From the NCBI RefSeq assembly GCF_000938265.1, contig NZ_JYFC01000011.1:1-64000 (forward strand): DNA of 64,000 nt, written 5' to 3'. The notes under the pieces are model-generated. The model worked only from the letters and a program-made list of their open reading frames with translations. It was not told where the DNA came from and made no database searches. Source of the stretch: Agreia bicolorata (GTDB taxonomy: Bacteria; Actinomycetota; Actinomycetes; Actinomycetales; Microbacteriaceae). Position 1 is the stretch's first letter; each line of letters starts with the position of its first letter. Positions 1 through 9,787 of the stretch are shown here, piece by piece. The translations under genes and the position numbers were made by a program.

Positions 1-1
1 C

Positions 2-103
2 TCCCGCGTCGCCGCGAGACTCCTCGCCCTCGCCGCCGGGATCTGGCACAACTGGCTCATCAATGCCCCCGCCAAACGCTCCCTCATCGCCTACGACCAC
101 TGA
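2..103 (+). CDS. IS982-like transposase, C-terminal fragment
   Basis: The window opens inside a reading frame of 33 codons that ends at a TGA at 101-103. Its last residues read IWHNWLINAPAKRSLIAYDH, close to the usual end of IS982-family transposases, which typically finish with an alanine-rich helix, IWHN and then RSL-AYDH. Such enzymes carry out DDE-type transposition of insertion sequences. Only the tail is visible, so it cannot be told whether the element is complete upstream or a relic. No terminal inverted repeat was identified between the stop and groL. The family assignment rests on a short stretch and is an inference. Confidence 0.55.
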   Translation, partial: SRVAARLLALAAGIWHNWLINAPAKRSLIAYDH

Positions 104-177
104 AACGAATCGGACTCACTCATCTAGGCCTCATTACCTGCACAAGCGCGTCGCCGAGGAGCGACGCCCGACACTCT

Positions 178-207
178 GAACGCCGTCCGCGAAAGCGGGC
201 GGCGTTC
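178..207 (+). terminator. strong stem-loop, probable transcription terminator
   Basis: A 13-base-pair stem (178-190 with 195-207, one G-U pair) closed by a GAAA tetraloop lies between the transposase tail and the groL operator. No T-run follows, so it may act only as a transcript-end or insulating hairpin. Confidence 0.5.
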
Positions 208-251
208 GTCGTTGCAGCTTGCACTCGCCTGCCCAGAGTGCCAATATTGTC

Positions 252-278
252 TTAGCACTCTCTCCAATGGAGTGCTAA
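252..278 (+). promoter_or_regulatory. CIRCE operator (HrcA binding site)
   Basis: The sequence is a perfect CIRCE element, TTAGCACTC followed by nine bases and GAGTGCTAA. It lies 35 bases ahead of the groL start codon. In known systems the HrcA repressor binds CIRCE and releases it on heat shock, so groL here should be HrcA-controlled. hrcA itself is not in the window. Confidence 0.95.
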
Positions 279-286
279 TTCTTTGA

Positions 287-1933
<1,647 letters not shown>

Positions 1934-1954
1934 GTCCCCACGTCAACAAGACAC

Positions 1955-1987
1955 AAGCGGGCGGCTCCTTCGGGAGTCGCCCGCTTT
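1955..1987 (+). terminator. rho-independent terminator of groL
   Basis: A GC-rich stem of about 14 base pairs (1955-1968 with 1973-1986) with a TTCG tetraloop ends in TTT shortly after the groL stop. It also separates groL from the convergent WXG100 gene and may serve both directions. Confidence 0.85.
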
Positions 1988-2022
1988 GTCGTGTGCGCCC
2001 AGCAAGGCAGAGGCCCTGCTGA

Positions 2023-2313
2023 TTACGCAGAAAACATGCGCATGTTCTGCATTTCGACTTCGGCGTAGGTCTGCGCCGCTGCGGAAAGCGCCTGCGTGAT
2101 GGAGGCCAGGCTCTCTTCGACCCGAGTCTGGGTGCCTCTCCAGTCGAGCACGACGGCCTGAAACGCCACTGCGGCCTGGCCGGTCCAGCTGCCCTCGAGG
2201 GAGGTCAGCTGACCGTGCATCGCCGTGACGTCGGCTTGAATGCGGTCGATGGTACTGCGGATGGATGACGCGCTCGCGCTGACGGCCTCGCTGTCGACCT
2301 GGTACTGGCTCAT
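2023..2313 (-). CDS. WXG100 (ESAT-6-like) family protein
   Basis: The protein is 96 residues long, the usual size of WXG100 proteins, which form helical hairpin dimers and are exported by ESX/type VII secretion. The signature turn is SWTG at about residues 42-45, between two long alanine- and glutamine-rich helices. The start at 2313 gives MSQYQVDSEA, a typical N-terminus; a longer frame upstream overlaps the kinase gene and has no support. No EccC, EccD or other ESX component is present in the window, so the protein is an orphan or is served by a locus elsewhere. It lies downstream of the two-component genes on the same strand with an 85-base gap and could be co-transcribed. Confidence 0.85.
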   Translation of the reverse strand: MSQYQVDSEAVSASASSIRSTIDRIQADVTAMHGQLTSLEGSWTGQAAVAFQAVVLDWRGTQTRVEESLASITQALSAAAQTYAEVEMQNMRMFSA

Positions 2314-2398
2314 GATGAATGCCTGCTCTTTCGTCTCTGCTGCACTGACGCCGATGGATCGATCGGCAGCTGCAACGGTAGGCGTGAGCGGGTTCGGA

Positions 2399-4144
2399 TC
2401 AGGAGATCGAGTCGGAGTCTGTGGATGACTCGCCGGAGGCCTGCTCGATGAGGAGAGGAAGGGAAACGCGGAAAGTCGCTCCGCCGCCCTCTGTCTCGAG
2501 GGCGCGCACGGTTCCTCCGTGTGCAGCCACGATCGACGATACGATCGCCAGACCGAGGCCGCTGCCGCCCGTCTCGCGGGTGCGTGAGCTGTCGGCTCGC
2601 CAGAAGCGCTGGAAGATCTTCTCGCGGATCTGAGGCGGGATGCCCTCACCATGGTCGATGACGTCGACCGTGGCCAGGCGGTTCGACTCATCGACGCTGA
2701 CGGCGAGTTCGATCGGGCTGTCGTCTGAGGTGAAGCGCAGGGCGTTGCCGATGAGGTTGGCGAGCACCTGGCGGATCTTGTTCTCTTCGGCCATTACCAG
2801 GGGCTGAACGGCATTTTCATCATCGGCGTGCTCGAGCTCGAACGAGGGAGTCACCGTCGCGGGCAGGATGACGCCCTCCGACGGATTCGGAGCACTCGGC
2901 ACGGATCGTCCACTGCGTCGGCGGAGCCGAGCGAACGCGGACGAGAACGGGATCGACCCTGTCGCCGACTGATCGGGCAGCGGCGACGTGCCGTCGGCAT
3001 CCGGTTGCCCTTCTGGCGGCACGGTGACGGCCGGATTGAATGTGATCACCGGGTCGGATGGCCGAGAGGTCGAGACACGGATGACGCGGCCCGGGCTGGA
3101 GGCGCGAGCGTCGAGGGCGGCATCCATGGCGATGGGAACGAGGTTGACCGGGCTGAGCTTCAGTGGCTTGGTCTCGTCGAGTCGCGCGAGCTCGAGAAGA
3201 TCTTCGACGAGCGAGCCCATGCGAATGGCCTCTTTCTCGATGCGATCCATCGCCTGGCTCACGTCCTCGGGAGTCTGCAGCGCACCCATGCGATAGAGCT
3301 CGGCATAGCCGCGCACCGAGACCAGGGGAGTGCGCAGCTCGTGGCTGGCGTCGCCGACGAAACGGCGCATCTGCTCGATCGTTCGAGCCCTGTCGTCGAA
3401 CGCCCTGTCGATGCGGCTCAGCATGGTGTTGAGCGATCTGTTGAGTCGCCCGACTTCTGTGTTGGGGGTTTCGACGGCCATTCGCTGGCTGAAGTCACCG
3501 CCGTCGGCGATGGCGGCAGCGGTGCGTTCGACCTGTCTGAGGGGTGCGAACGTGCTGGTGACGAGCAGGCGGGTGAGCATGGCCCCGAGCACGACCACAC
3601 CGATGCCGAACGCCAGAAAGATCGACAGATAGGTGGTGGTCGTGTTCTCGGTGTCTTCGAGAGACTGGGCGATGATCAGTGTGTTGTTCGTGCCATAGCC
3701 GTCGACCGGCAGCACCATGGCGACGGCGAGCCAGTCGGCTGACCCTTTTGTGCTGTGCACGGTGAACCGCGCATTTCCCAGGGTCGTGGCGGTCGACATG
3801 CCGATGCCCGCAACCTCAGGAGCCGGCAGGCCGGTGCCGCCCCAGTTGGTAACTTGCGGCTGGCCGTTCCCATCGAGCAGAGCGACGAAATAGGTCTTGG
3901 GCGCTGAGAGAACGTCATCCCGGTCGAAGCCGCGCTGGGTGGCGCCGGGCCCGAGCACCGAGGTGGGCTCCGCGTAGGCGTTCTCGAGCCGCTGGTCTAC
4001 CTGGTTCATCAGATAGGTGCGCAGCACGGTCATGGTGCCGATGCCCGACACGACGAGACCGAAGGTGAGCATCAGCACAGTCACGCCGGTGATCTTGTTG
4101 CGCAAGGAGATCGCGTTCCAGCGCCTGAGAATTATGTGCTGCAT
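2399..4144 (-). CDS. membrane sensor histidine kinase (OmpR-partner type)
   Basis: This 581-residue sensor kinase autophosphorylates and passes phosphate to the response regulator encoded just upstream. It has one membrane segment near residues 20-40, an extracytoplasmic sensor of about 130 residues, a second membrane segment near 172-195, a HAMP linker to about 248, and a HisKA domain with SHELRTP (phospho-acceptor His268). The ATPase domain at about 450-565 shows N, G1 and G2 boxes (NLIGNALRFT, DHGEGIP, GGSGLGLAI). An unusual proline- and serine-rich stretch of about 75 residues (roughly 362-440) separates HisKA from the ATPase domain. The architecture resembles the MprB/TcrY group, but the stimulus cannot be read from the sequence. 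Confidence 0.93.
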   Translation of the reverse strand: MQHIILRRWNAISLRNKITGVTVLMLTFGLVVSGIGTMTVLRTYLMNQVDQRLENAYAEPTSVLGPGATQRGFDRDDVLSAPKTYFVALLDGNGQPQVTNWGGTGLPAPEVAGIGMSTATTLGNARFTVHSTKGSADWLAVAMVLPVDGYGTNNTLIIAQSLEDTENTTTTYLSIFLAFGIGVVVLGAMLTRLLVTSTFAPLRQVERTAAAIADGGDFSQRMAVETPNTEVGRLNRSLNTMLSRIDRAFDDRARTIEQMRRFVGDASHELRTPLVSVRGYAELYRMGALQTPEDVSQAMDRIEKEAIRMGSLVEDLLELARLDETKPLKLSPVNLVPIAMDAALDARASSPGRVIRVSTSRPSDPVITFNPAVTVPPEGQPDADGTSPLPDQSATGSIPFSSAFARLRRRSGRSVPSAPNPSEGVILPATVTPSFELEHADDENAVQPLVMAEENKIRQVLANLIGNALRFTSDDSPIELAVSVDESNRLATVDVIDHGEGIPPQIREKIFQRFWRADSSRTRETGGSGLGLAIVSSIVAAHGGTVRALETEGGGATFRVSLPLLIEQASGESSTDSDSIS

Positions 4145-4184
4145 ATCGCAGATCAGATTACGCGAGGCGGCTGGGTAAACCGCC

Positions 4185-4874
4185 CTATACCTTCGATACC
4201 TTCAACATGTAGCCGAAACCGCGCTTGGTCTGGATGAGCGACTCCTCGGAGTGCGCGTCGAGCTTGCGGCGCAGGTACGAGATGTAGCTCTCGACGATGC
4301 CGGCGTCGCCGTTGAAGTCGTACTCCCAGACGTGGTCGAGAATTTGCGCCTTCGACAGCACACGGTTCGGGTTCAGCATGAGGTAGCGCAGCAGCTTGAA
4401 CTCGGTGGGGCTCAGCTCGATGGCCTCGTCTCCCACATAGACCTCGTGAGTGTCCTGATCCATGGTGAGTTCACCGGCGCGGATGATGGCGTCTTCGTCG
4501 GCCTGCATCGTGCGTCGCAGAATCGCCTTGATTCGCGCGACGATCTCGTCGAGGCTGAAGGGCTTCGTGACGTAGTCGTCGCCGCCGACGGTCAGACCGG
4601 TGATCTTGTCTTCGGTGTCGTCCTTCGCCGTGAGGAAGAGGATGGGGGCGGTGTAGCCGGATGCTCGCAGCCGCTTGGTGACGCCGAAACCGTTCATGTC
4701 GGGCAGCATCACATCGAGGATGATGAGGTCGGGCTCCTCTTCGAGGACGGCGGAGATGGTCTGCGCGCCATTGGAGACGGCGCGCACGGCGAAGCCTGCG
4801 AAACGCAGGCTCGTGGTAAGCAGGTCGCGGATGTTCGGTTCGTCATCGACGATAAGGATTCGGGGTCCAGTCAT
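4185..4874 (-). CDS. OmpR-family response regulator
   Basis: This 229-residue transcription regulator has a receiver domain (phospho-acceptor Asp54 in LIILDVMLPDMNG, acidic pair near residues 10-11, switch Lys in YVTKPF) and a C-terminal winged-helix DNA-binding domain. The start at 4874 gives MTGPRILIVDDEP; an upstream start would add 18 unsupported residues. It is transcribed ahead of its kinase with a 40-base gap, forming a standard two-gene system. It is similar in layout to mycobacterial TcrX/MprA regulators, but the targets are unknown. Confidence 0.95.
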   Translation of the reverse strand: MTGPRILIVDDEPNIRDLLTTSLRFAGFAVRAVSNGAQTISAVLEEEPDLIILDVMLPDMNGFGVTKRLRASGYTAPILFLTAKDDTEDKITGLTVGGDDYVTKPFSLDEIVARIKAILRRTMQADEDAIIRAGELTMDQDTHEVYVGDEAIELSPTEFKLLRYLMLNPNRVLSKAQILDHVWEYDFNGDAGIVESYISYLRRKLDAHSEESLIQTKRGFGYMLKVSKV

Positions 4875-4994
4875 GGGATTAGTATCTGCGGGTATTCTGA
4901 ACGTTATCTGGGAGTAGTTGGGGAACAAAAGTCAACCTTCCTGTGAGCCCGAACGGCATTGGTGGAGCACGCAGGCGCGCACTACGATCGTGCG

Positions 4995-5537
4995 GTGACT
5001 TTCTTTGCTGCCCTGACCGACAACATCACCCTGCGGCTTCTGAGAAGTGGCGATGCCGACGCGGTGGCACAGGCCTATACGCGCAATCGACAGCATCTCG
5101 CGCCATGGGAACCCGAGCGTGCGGAAGAGTTCTTCACGACAGCCCACCAGTCGACCGTGGTGACCACCCAACTCGAGCACTACGAGGCCGGAACAGGTCT
5201 GCCCCTCGTTCTTTCCGTTGGTGAGCACATCGTCGGTCGGGTGAACCTGTCGAACATCGTGCGGGGTCCGTTTCAGAGTGCGAGCGTGGGCTATTGGATC
5301 GACGCGTCGCACACCGGACGAGGCCTTGCGTCCGCAGCTGTAGAAGCGCTCGTGGCCTACAGTCGCGACGAGCTCGGGCTGCACCGCCTCGAGGCGAGCG
5401 TCCTTCTCCACAACGCGGCGTCACGGCGCGTGCTCGAGCGGGCGGGATTCCAGTCGATCGGCGTCGCCCCCACCTATCTGCAGATCGCCGGCCTCTGGCA
5501 GGACCACCTGCTCACGCAGCGCATCCTGTATCGATGA
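4995..5537 (+). CDS. GNAT acetyltransferase, RimJ/RimL type
   Basis: The protein has about 180 residues and the layout of RimJ/RimL-like N-acetyltransferases, which move an acetyl group from acetyl-CoA to an amine. Visible features are the N-terminal LRLLRSGDADAVA strand-helix, the GYWIDASHTGRGLASAA acetyl-CoA loop, and the C-terminal RVLERAGFQSIG helix that ends this fold. The start is uncertain: GTG at 4995 gives a compact N-terminus just before the first strand, while TTG 4959 or GTG 4962 would add about 12 residues. No clear ribosome site decides this. The gene runs divergently from the two-component pair. Its substrate is unknown. Confidence 0.85.
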   Translation: MTFFAALTDNITLRLLRSGDADAVAQAYTRNRQHLAPWEPERAEEFFTTAHQSTVVTTQLEHYEAGTGLPLVLSVGEHIVGRVNLSNIVRGPFQSASVGYWIDASHTGRGLASAAVEALVAYSRDELGLHRLEASVLLHNAASRRVLERAGFQSIGVAPTYLQIAGLWQDHLLTQRILYR

Positions 5538-5544
5538 GACGGCC

Positions 5545-7197
5545 TCAGCGAGCGGGCTGCGAGCTCAGCTCGTCGGCGTCGAGAATCGTGTAGCTGTACC
5601 CCTGCTCGGCGAGAAAGCGCTGACGGTTCTGAGCGAAGTCCTGGTCGACGGTGTCGCGAGCCACAAGGGTGTAGAAGTTGGCAGATAGTCCGGATTCCTT
5701 GGGTCGCAGTAGTCGGCCGAGCCGCTGGGCCTCCTCCTGGCGAGACCCGAACGACCCCGACACCTGGATGGCGACACTCGCCTCGGGCAGGTCGACCGAG
5801 AAGTTCGCCACCTTGCTCACCACGAGGATGGGCTCGGTGCCGTCGCGGAAGGCCTCGTAGAGCCGCTCGCGTTCGGCGACGGGCGTGGCGCCGGTGAGCG
5901 ACGGCACGCCGAGCTCCGTCTCGAGTTGCTGCAGCTGGTCGAGGTACTGGCCGATCACCAGGATGCGCTCACCGGCGTGTTTCTCGATGAGCCGTTTGAC
6001 GACATCCAGTTTCGCCGGAGCCGTGGCGGCGAGACGATACCGTTCGTCGTCGGCCGACGCCGCGTACTCGAGCCTGTCGCTCTGGGGCAGGTCGATGCGC
6101 ACCTCGAAACACTCCGCGGGTGAGATGAAGCCCTGGGCTTCGATCTCTTTCCACGGGGCGTCGAACCTCTTGGGGCCGATCAGGCTGAACACGTCGCCCT
6201 CGCGTCCGTCTTCGCGAACGAGCGTGGCGGTCAGGCCGAGGCGACGACGGGCCTGCAGCTCTGCGGTGAGCTTGAACACGGGCGCGGGCAGCAGGTGAAC
6301 CTCGTCGTAGACGACGAGTCCCCAGTCGAGCGCGTCGAGCAGTTCGAGGTGCGCGTAGGCGCCCTTTCGCTTGGCCGTGAGGATCTGATAGGTAGCGATG
6401 GTCACGGGCTTGACCTCTTTGAGCTGGCCCGAGTACTCGCCGATCTCGTCTTCGGTGAGGGTCGTGCGCTTCAGGAGTTCGCTGCGCCACTGGCGAGCCG
6501 ACACCGTGTTCGTCACGAGAATGAGCGTGTTCGTCTTGGCCGTGGCCATCGCGCCCGCGCCGACGAGCGTCTTGCCCGCGCCGCAGGGGAGGACGACCAC
6601 GCCCGAGCCGCGCTCGAAGAAGTTGCTGACCGCGAGCTTCTGGTAGTCGCGCAGCGCCCAGCCGTCTTCGTGCAGGGCGATCTCGTGCGGAGTGCCGGGC
6701 GTGTACCCTGCACGGTCGTCGGCGGGCCAGCCGAGTTTGGTCAGCTCCTGTTTGAGCTGGCCGCGCGCCCACGGGGCGACCGCGTAGGTGTCGGGCGCGC
6801 GCCGCGCGACGAGAAGCGGGGCGATCTTCTTGCCGGATGCGATCTGGCTGAGCACCGCGGAATCGGTGGCGCGCAGCAGCAGCCCGCCTTCGTCGTCGCG
6901 TTCGATGACGAGGCGGCCGTAGCGCGCGACGGTCTCTTCGATATCGATCGAGACGGCCTGGGGGATCGAGAACTTCGAGTAGCGCTCGAGTGTTCCAAGG
7001 ATCTCAGCCGCTTCATGACCGGCCGCTCGGGCGTTCCACAGCCCCAACCGTGTGATGCGGTAGGTGTGGATGTGCTCGGGAGCGCGCTCGAGCTCGGCGA
7101 ACACCGCGAGCTCGTGGCGTGCGCTCTCCGCATCGGGATGCGCCACCTCGAGGAGGACGGTGCGGTCGCTTTGGACGATCAATGGGCCAGACGGCAT
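5545..7197 (-). CDS. XPB/Rad25-like DNA repair helicase (SF2)
   Basis: This 550-residue superfamily 2 helicase resembles bacterial and archaeal XPB, an ATP-driven 3'-5' DNA-unwinding enzyme. An N-terminal damage-recognition-like region (about 1-170) is followed by helicase core 1, with Walker A PCGAGKT at 204-210 and DEVH at 298-301. The XPB-specific RED element follows (LVREDGREGDVF, about 327-337), with core 2 ending in QRLGRLLRPK. It lies downstream of the helicase-C3 gene on the same strand with a 59-base gap. This pairing is common in actinobacteria and suggests a joint role in DNA repair or transcription-coupled processes. Confidence 0.93.
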   Translation of the reverse strand: MPSGPLIVQSDRTVLLEVAHPDAESARHELAVFAELERAPEHIHTYRITRLGLWNARAAGHEAAEILGTLERYSKFSIPQAVSIDIEETVARYGRLVIERDDEGGLLLRATDSAVLSQIASGKKIAPLLVARRAPDTYAVAPWARGQLKQELTKLGWPADDRAGYTPGTPHEIALHEDGWALRDYQKLAVSNFFERGSGVVVLPCGAGKTLVGAGAMATAKTNTLILVTNTVSARQWRSELLKRTTLTEDEIGEYSGQLKEVKPVTIATYQILTAKRKGAYAHLELLDALDWGLVVYDEVHLLPAPVFKLTAELQARRRLGLTATLVREDGREGDVFSLIGPKRFDAPWKEIEAQGFISPAECFEVRIDLPQSDRLEYAASADDERYRLAATAPAKLDVVKRLIEKHAGERILVIGQYLDQLQQLETELGVPSLTGATPVAERERLYEAFRDGTEPILVVSKVANFSVDLPEASVAIQVSGSFGSRQEEAQRLGRLLRPKESGLSANFYTLVARDTVDQDFAQNRQRFLAEQGYSYTILDADELSSQPAR

Positions 7198-7256
7198 AAC
7201 GACCGAGTCTACCGGCTGAAGCGAGCAGGATGCCCGGTGTGCACGGGGCTTGCGCG

Positions 7257-9041
7257 TTACGGGGCGGGCGCCACCGCAGTGATGTTGCGCAGCGGCAGCG
7301 TGCGCTCCACTCCGGCCTTCTCGTCGATCGCCCGGAGCCGGCCCGCCGCCAACGACAGGGGAGTCACGAGGAAGACCACCGTCTTGTCATCGGGCATGCC
7401 GACGCTGACCGCGAGGGGGCTCTTCGCCTTGATGGCGACATCGAGCTGCCGTGCAATCCAGGCCTCGGGGGCGTCATCGATCGCGTGCGCCGATTCGCGC
7501 AGACGGGCGACGAGCTCGACGAACGGGCGCGGCTTGGGCGCGGGCTTCTTCTGCGAGCTTCGAGCGCGCACCGGCGCAAAGGTGGCCCCGGATGCCCGTT
7601 CGGCCACGATGGGATACCTCGCGTCGGAGATCATCCAGAACAGCGTCTCGAAGGGGAACCGACTCGTGAGCCGGTCACCGCCGTCGTGCCCGAGGCCGAG
7701 CGATGCGAGACCGTGGTCGACCGCCAGCGTGCTGAGCAGCGCGTCGTCGTCACTGCGCACATAGCTGGCGATGCCGCGCAGCTCGTCTTCGGGGCTTGCC
7801 TCGCCCGCACGCAGCCTGCCGTAGCGCGAGCTGGCCTCGGTGACCAGGTATTCGACCGGTTGGGGAACACCCGTCAGCGAGACCGAGCGGAAGAACGCGA
7901 GGATTCCCTCGGATGTCTCGCCCTCGGCCAGAGCACGCGTGACGCTCGCGGCAGAGAGGCGGTAGGTGGATGCGAGGCCGCGGCCCTCGATGTCGGCCAG
8001 CGTACGCAGCCTGACGTCGACATCCGGAGTCAGCGGCCCGGGAGCGATGACGGTGAGATCGTGCTGGAGGTAGACATTCGACACCTCCGACGGCAGTAGG
8101 GCGGCCGCCACATCGGAGAGCGGCTGTGTGGTGTTGTCGAGAAGGGCCCGGGCCGCGGCTCCGGGGTATCCGTTCGCAGTGATGCCGAGATATTCGGCGC
8201 TGTCGAGCACGAAGGCGACCCGCCCGCGGAGCGCATCTCCTCCTGCTGGATAGAGGTAGGCGATGGTCTGCTGAGCGTCGGCGCCCCACGGTCGGCGGCT
8301 GCGTGATCGCAGGACCTCTCCGATGTCGTCGGCGAGGGCATCGAGCCATGACGTCGCCAGGGCGATCCATCTCTCTGCGGAGCCCTTGAGAAGCCAGGGG
8401 AGGGCGTCGTCGGTTGCTGTCCAGAGGAGATCGTCGAGCGTCACGAGGCCCGCTCTGCGGGCGATGCGCAGCAGTGCGTCGAGGTCGTTGGGCTCGATGG
8501 AGAGCGAGGCGAGAAGCCTCTTCGCATCGGGCGCGGCGACGCCTCCCTTGGCGAGTTCTCTTACCGGGGTCGCGCGCAGCTCGTGAAGAAGCTCGGCTAT
8601 GCCGGCGGTGGCGGTGAACGCGCGCTCGGCGGCCATCCGGTCGCTCGAGTCGCGCTGTGGTGCGCGATCAGTGTCCTCCGGCGCCGGATCGTCGGCGAGT
8701 TGCGCGGCCGACGGCAGACCGCGGGCCGGCCATGACTCGAGAACGCGGGTGACGGCATCCAGAGCATTGCCCGGCGTCTGGCCGTCGGTCAGAAACAGGC
8801 GGGTGGCCGGCTCGAGATCGGCCGGGTCGGCGTCGGCCGTCGGATGCGCGAGGGCCGCGAGAGTGCGGCGGGGGAGCGTGGCGAGTGCCGCGTCGATCGA
8901 GGCCGGGTCGAGAAGCCGGTCGGCGAGGTCGAAGAAGTCCTTGATGCTGCGGGCATCGGACAGGCGCGTGGATACGAGCGCGACGAGGGCGTCGTCGTCC
9001 AGTAGCTGGAGTCGACCGGCGAGAGCGAGAGTGTCGCTCAT
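7257..9041 (-). CDS. helicase-associated protein (XPB/Ssl2-like, helicase C3 domain)
   Basis: This 594-residue protein belongs to the actinobacterial family usually encoded next to XPB and annotated as helicase-associated or XPB/Ssl2-like. It has an all-helical N-terminal region (DDDALVALVSTRL, FDLADRLLDP) and a C-terminal part with LQHDLTVIAPGPL, which is the typical start of the helicase C3 domain. No Walker motifs are present, so it is not an ATPase itself. The family role is not established; partnership with XPB is inferred from the constant neighbourhood. It overlaps the upstream membrane-protein gene by four bases (ATGA), so the two are translationally coupled. Confidence 0.85.
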   Translation of the reverse strand: MSDTLALAGRLQLLDDDALVALVSTRLSDARSIKDFFDLADRLLDPASIDAALATLPRRTLAALAHPTADADPADLEPATRLFLTDGQTPGNALDAVTRVLESWPARGLPSAAQLADDPAPEDTDRAPQRDSSDRMAAERAFTATAGIAELLHELRATPVRELAKGGVAAPDAKRLLASLSIEPNDLDALLRIARRAGLVTLDDLLWTATDDALPWLLKGSAERWIALATSWLDALADDIGEVLRSRSRRPWGADAQQTIAYLYPAGGDALRGRVAFVLDSAEYLGITANGYPGAAARALLDNTTQPLSDVAAALLPSEVSNVYLQHDLTVIAPGPLTPDVDVRLRTLADIEGRGLASTYRLSAASVTRALAEGETSEGILAFFRSVSLTGVPQPVEYLVTEASSRYGRLRAGEASPEDELRGIASYVRSDDDALLSTLAVDHGLASLGLGHDGGDRLTSRFPFETLFWMISDARYPIVAERASGATFAPVRARSSQKKPAPKPRPFVELVARLRESAHAIDDAPEAWIARQLDVAIKAKSPLAVSVGMPDDKTVVFLVTPLSLAAGRLRAIDEKAGVERTLPLRNITAVAPAP

Positions 9042-9307
9042 CGAGGCTTCGGTGCCTCCTTGGCGCGGCGGCGAAGATTCATGAACAGCAGCACGAGGAT
9101 GAGCACCAATCCGACCGGCAGGCCGATCAGCGGAAAGATCACGACGGCGGGCCAGACGCCCTGCGACAGCGCCTCGCCACGTACTCCCGCCAGCGTTGCG
9201 ATGAGGAACGACGCGAAACAGAGCAACGACGCCCCGATGATGCCGGCGATCATAAAGGCCAGGATGCGCTCGCTCGACCGAATGGGGGGTGTCTGCTTGT
9301 CTGTCAC
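9038..9307 (-). CDS. small two-helix membrane protein of unknown function
   Basis: The product has 89 residues, a charged N-terminus, hydrophobic helices at about 14-40 and 48-74, and a positively charged tail (RRRAKEAPKPR), which predicts a cytoplasmic C-terminus. No enzyme motif is visible. It is the first gene of a unit with the helicase-associated gene, sharing an ATGA overlap at 9038-9041. Proteins like this are sometimes labelled as transporter ATPases in databases; nothing in the sequence supports that label. Confidence 0.75.
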   Translation of the reverse strand: MTDKQTPPIRSSERILAFMIAGIIGASLLCFASFLIATLAGVRGEALSQGVWPAVVIFPLIGLPVGLVLILVLLFMNLRRRAKEAPKPR

Positions 9308-9400
9308 ACCTCCAAGGATACGGTCTCCGCGCAGGCCGGTTAGGCTATCGTGTGCCCGCCAGCCACGTGGCGGTCAGTATTCACACAAGGAGATCCGCGA

Positions 9401-9781
9401 ATGCCTACCGGCAAGGTCAAGTTCTACGACGACGAGAAGGGCTTCGGCTTCATCAGTTCCGATGACGGCTCAGAGGTGTTCCTGCACGCGTCAGCCCTGC
9501 CCGCAGGCACGACGGTCAAGGCCGGCACGAAGCTCGAATTCGGCATCGCCGACGGCAAGAGGGGCGCGCAGGCGCTCTCGGTGCGCGTTCTCGAAGCCCC
9601 GCCCAGCCTTGTGAAGCTCAGCCGCAAGCCTGCCGACGACATGGCGATCATCGTCGAAGACCTGGTCAAGGTTCTCGACGGCATCGGAACGAACCTCAAG
9701 CGGGGTCGCTACCCCGACTCGGCGCACAGCCGCAAGATCGCTGCGCTGCTGCGCAAGGTCGCCGACGAATTGGACGCGTAG
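9401..9781 (+). CDS. cold-shock domain protein with C-terminal extension
   Basis: The first 65 or so residues form a cold-shock domain with the two RNA-binding motifs KGFGFI and VFLHAS, which bind single-stranded RNA or DNA. A further 60 residues form a helical extension rich in basic residues (RKPADDMAIIVEDLVKVLDGI and onwards), so at 126 residues the protein is about twice the usual Csp length. The ATG at 9401 follows a clear AAGGAG ribosome site at 9387-9392. The downstream DUF3027 gene begins six bases after the stop, a pairing repeatedly seen in actinobacteria. Confidence 0.93.
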   Translation: MPTGKVKFYDDEKGFGFISSDDGSEVFLHASALPAGTTVKAGTKLEFGIADGKRGAQALSVRVLEAPPSLVKLSRKPADDMAIIVEDLVKVLDGIGTNLKRGRYPDSAHSRKIAALLRKVADELDA

Positions 9782-9787
9782 ACACCG

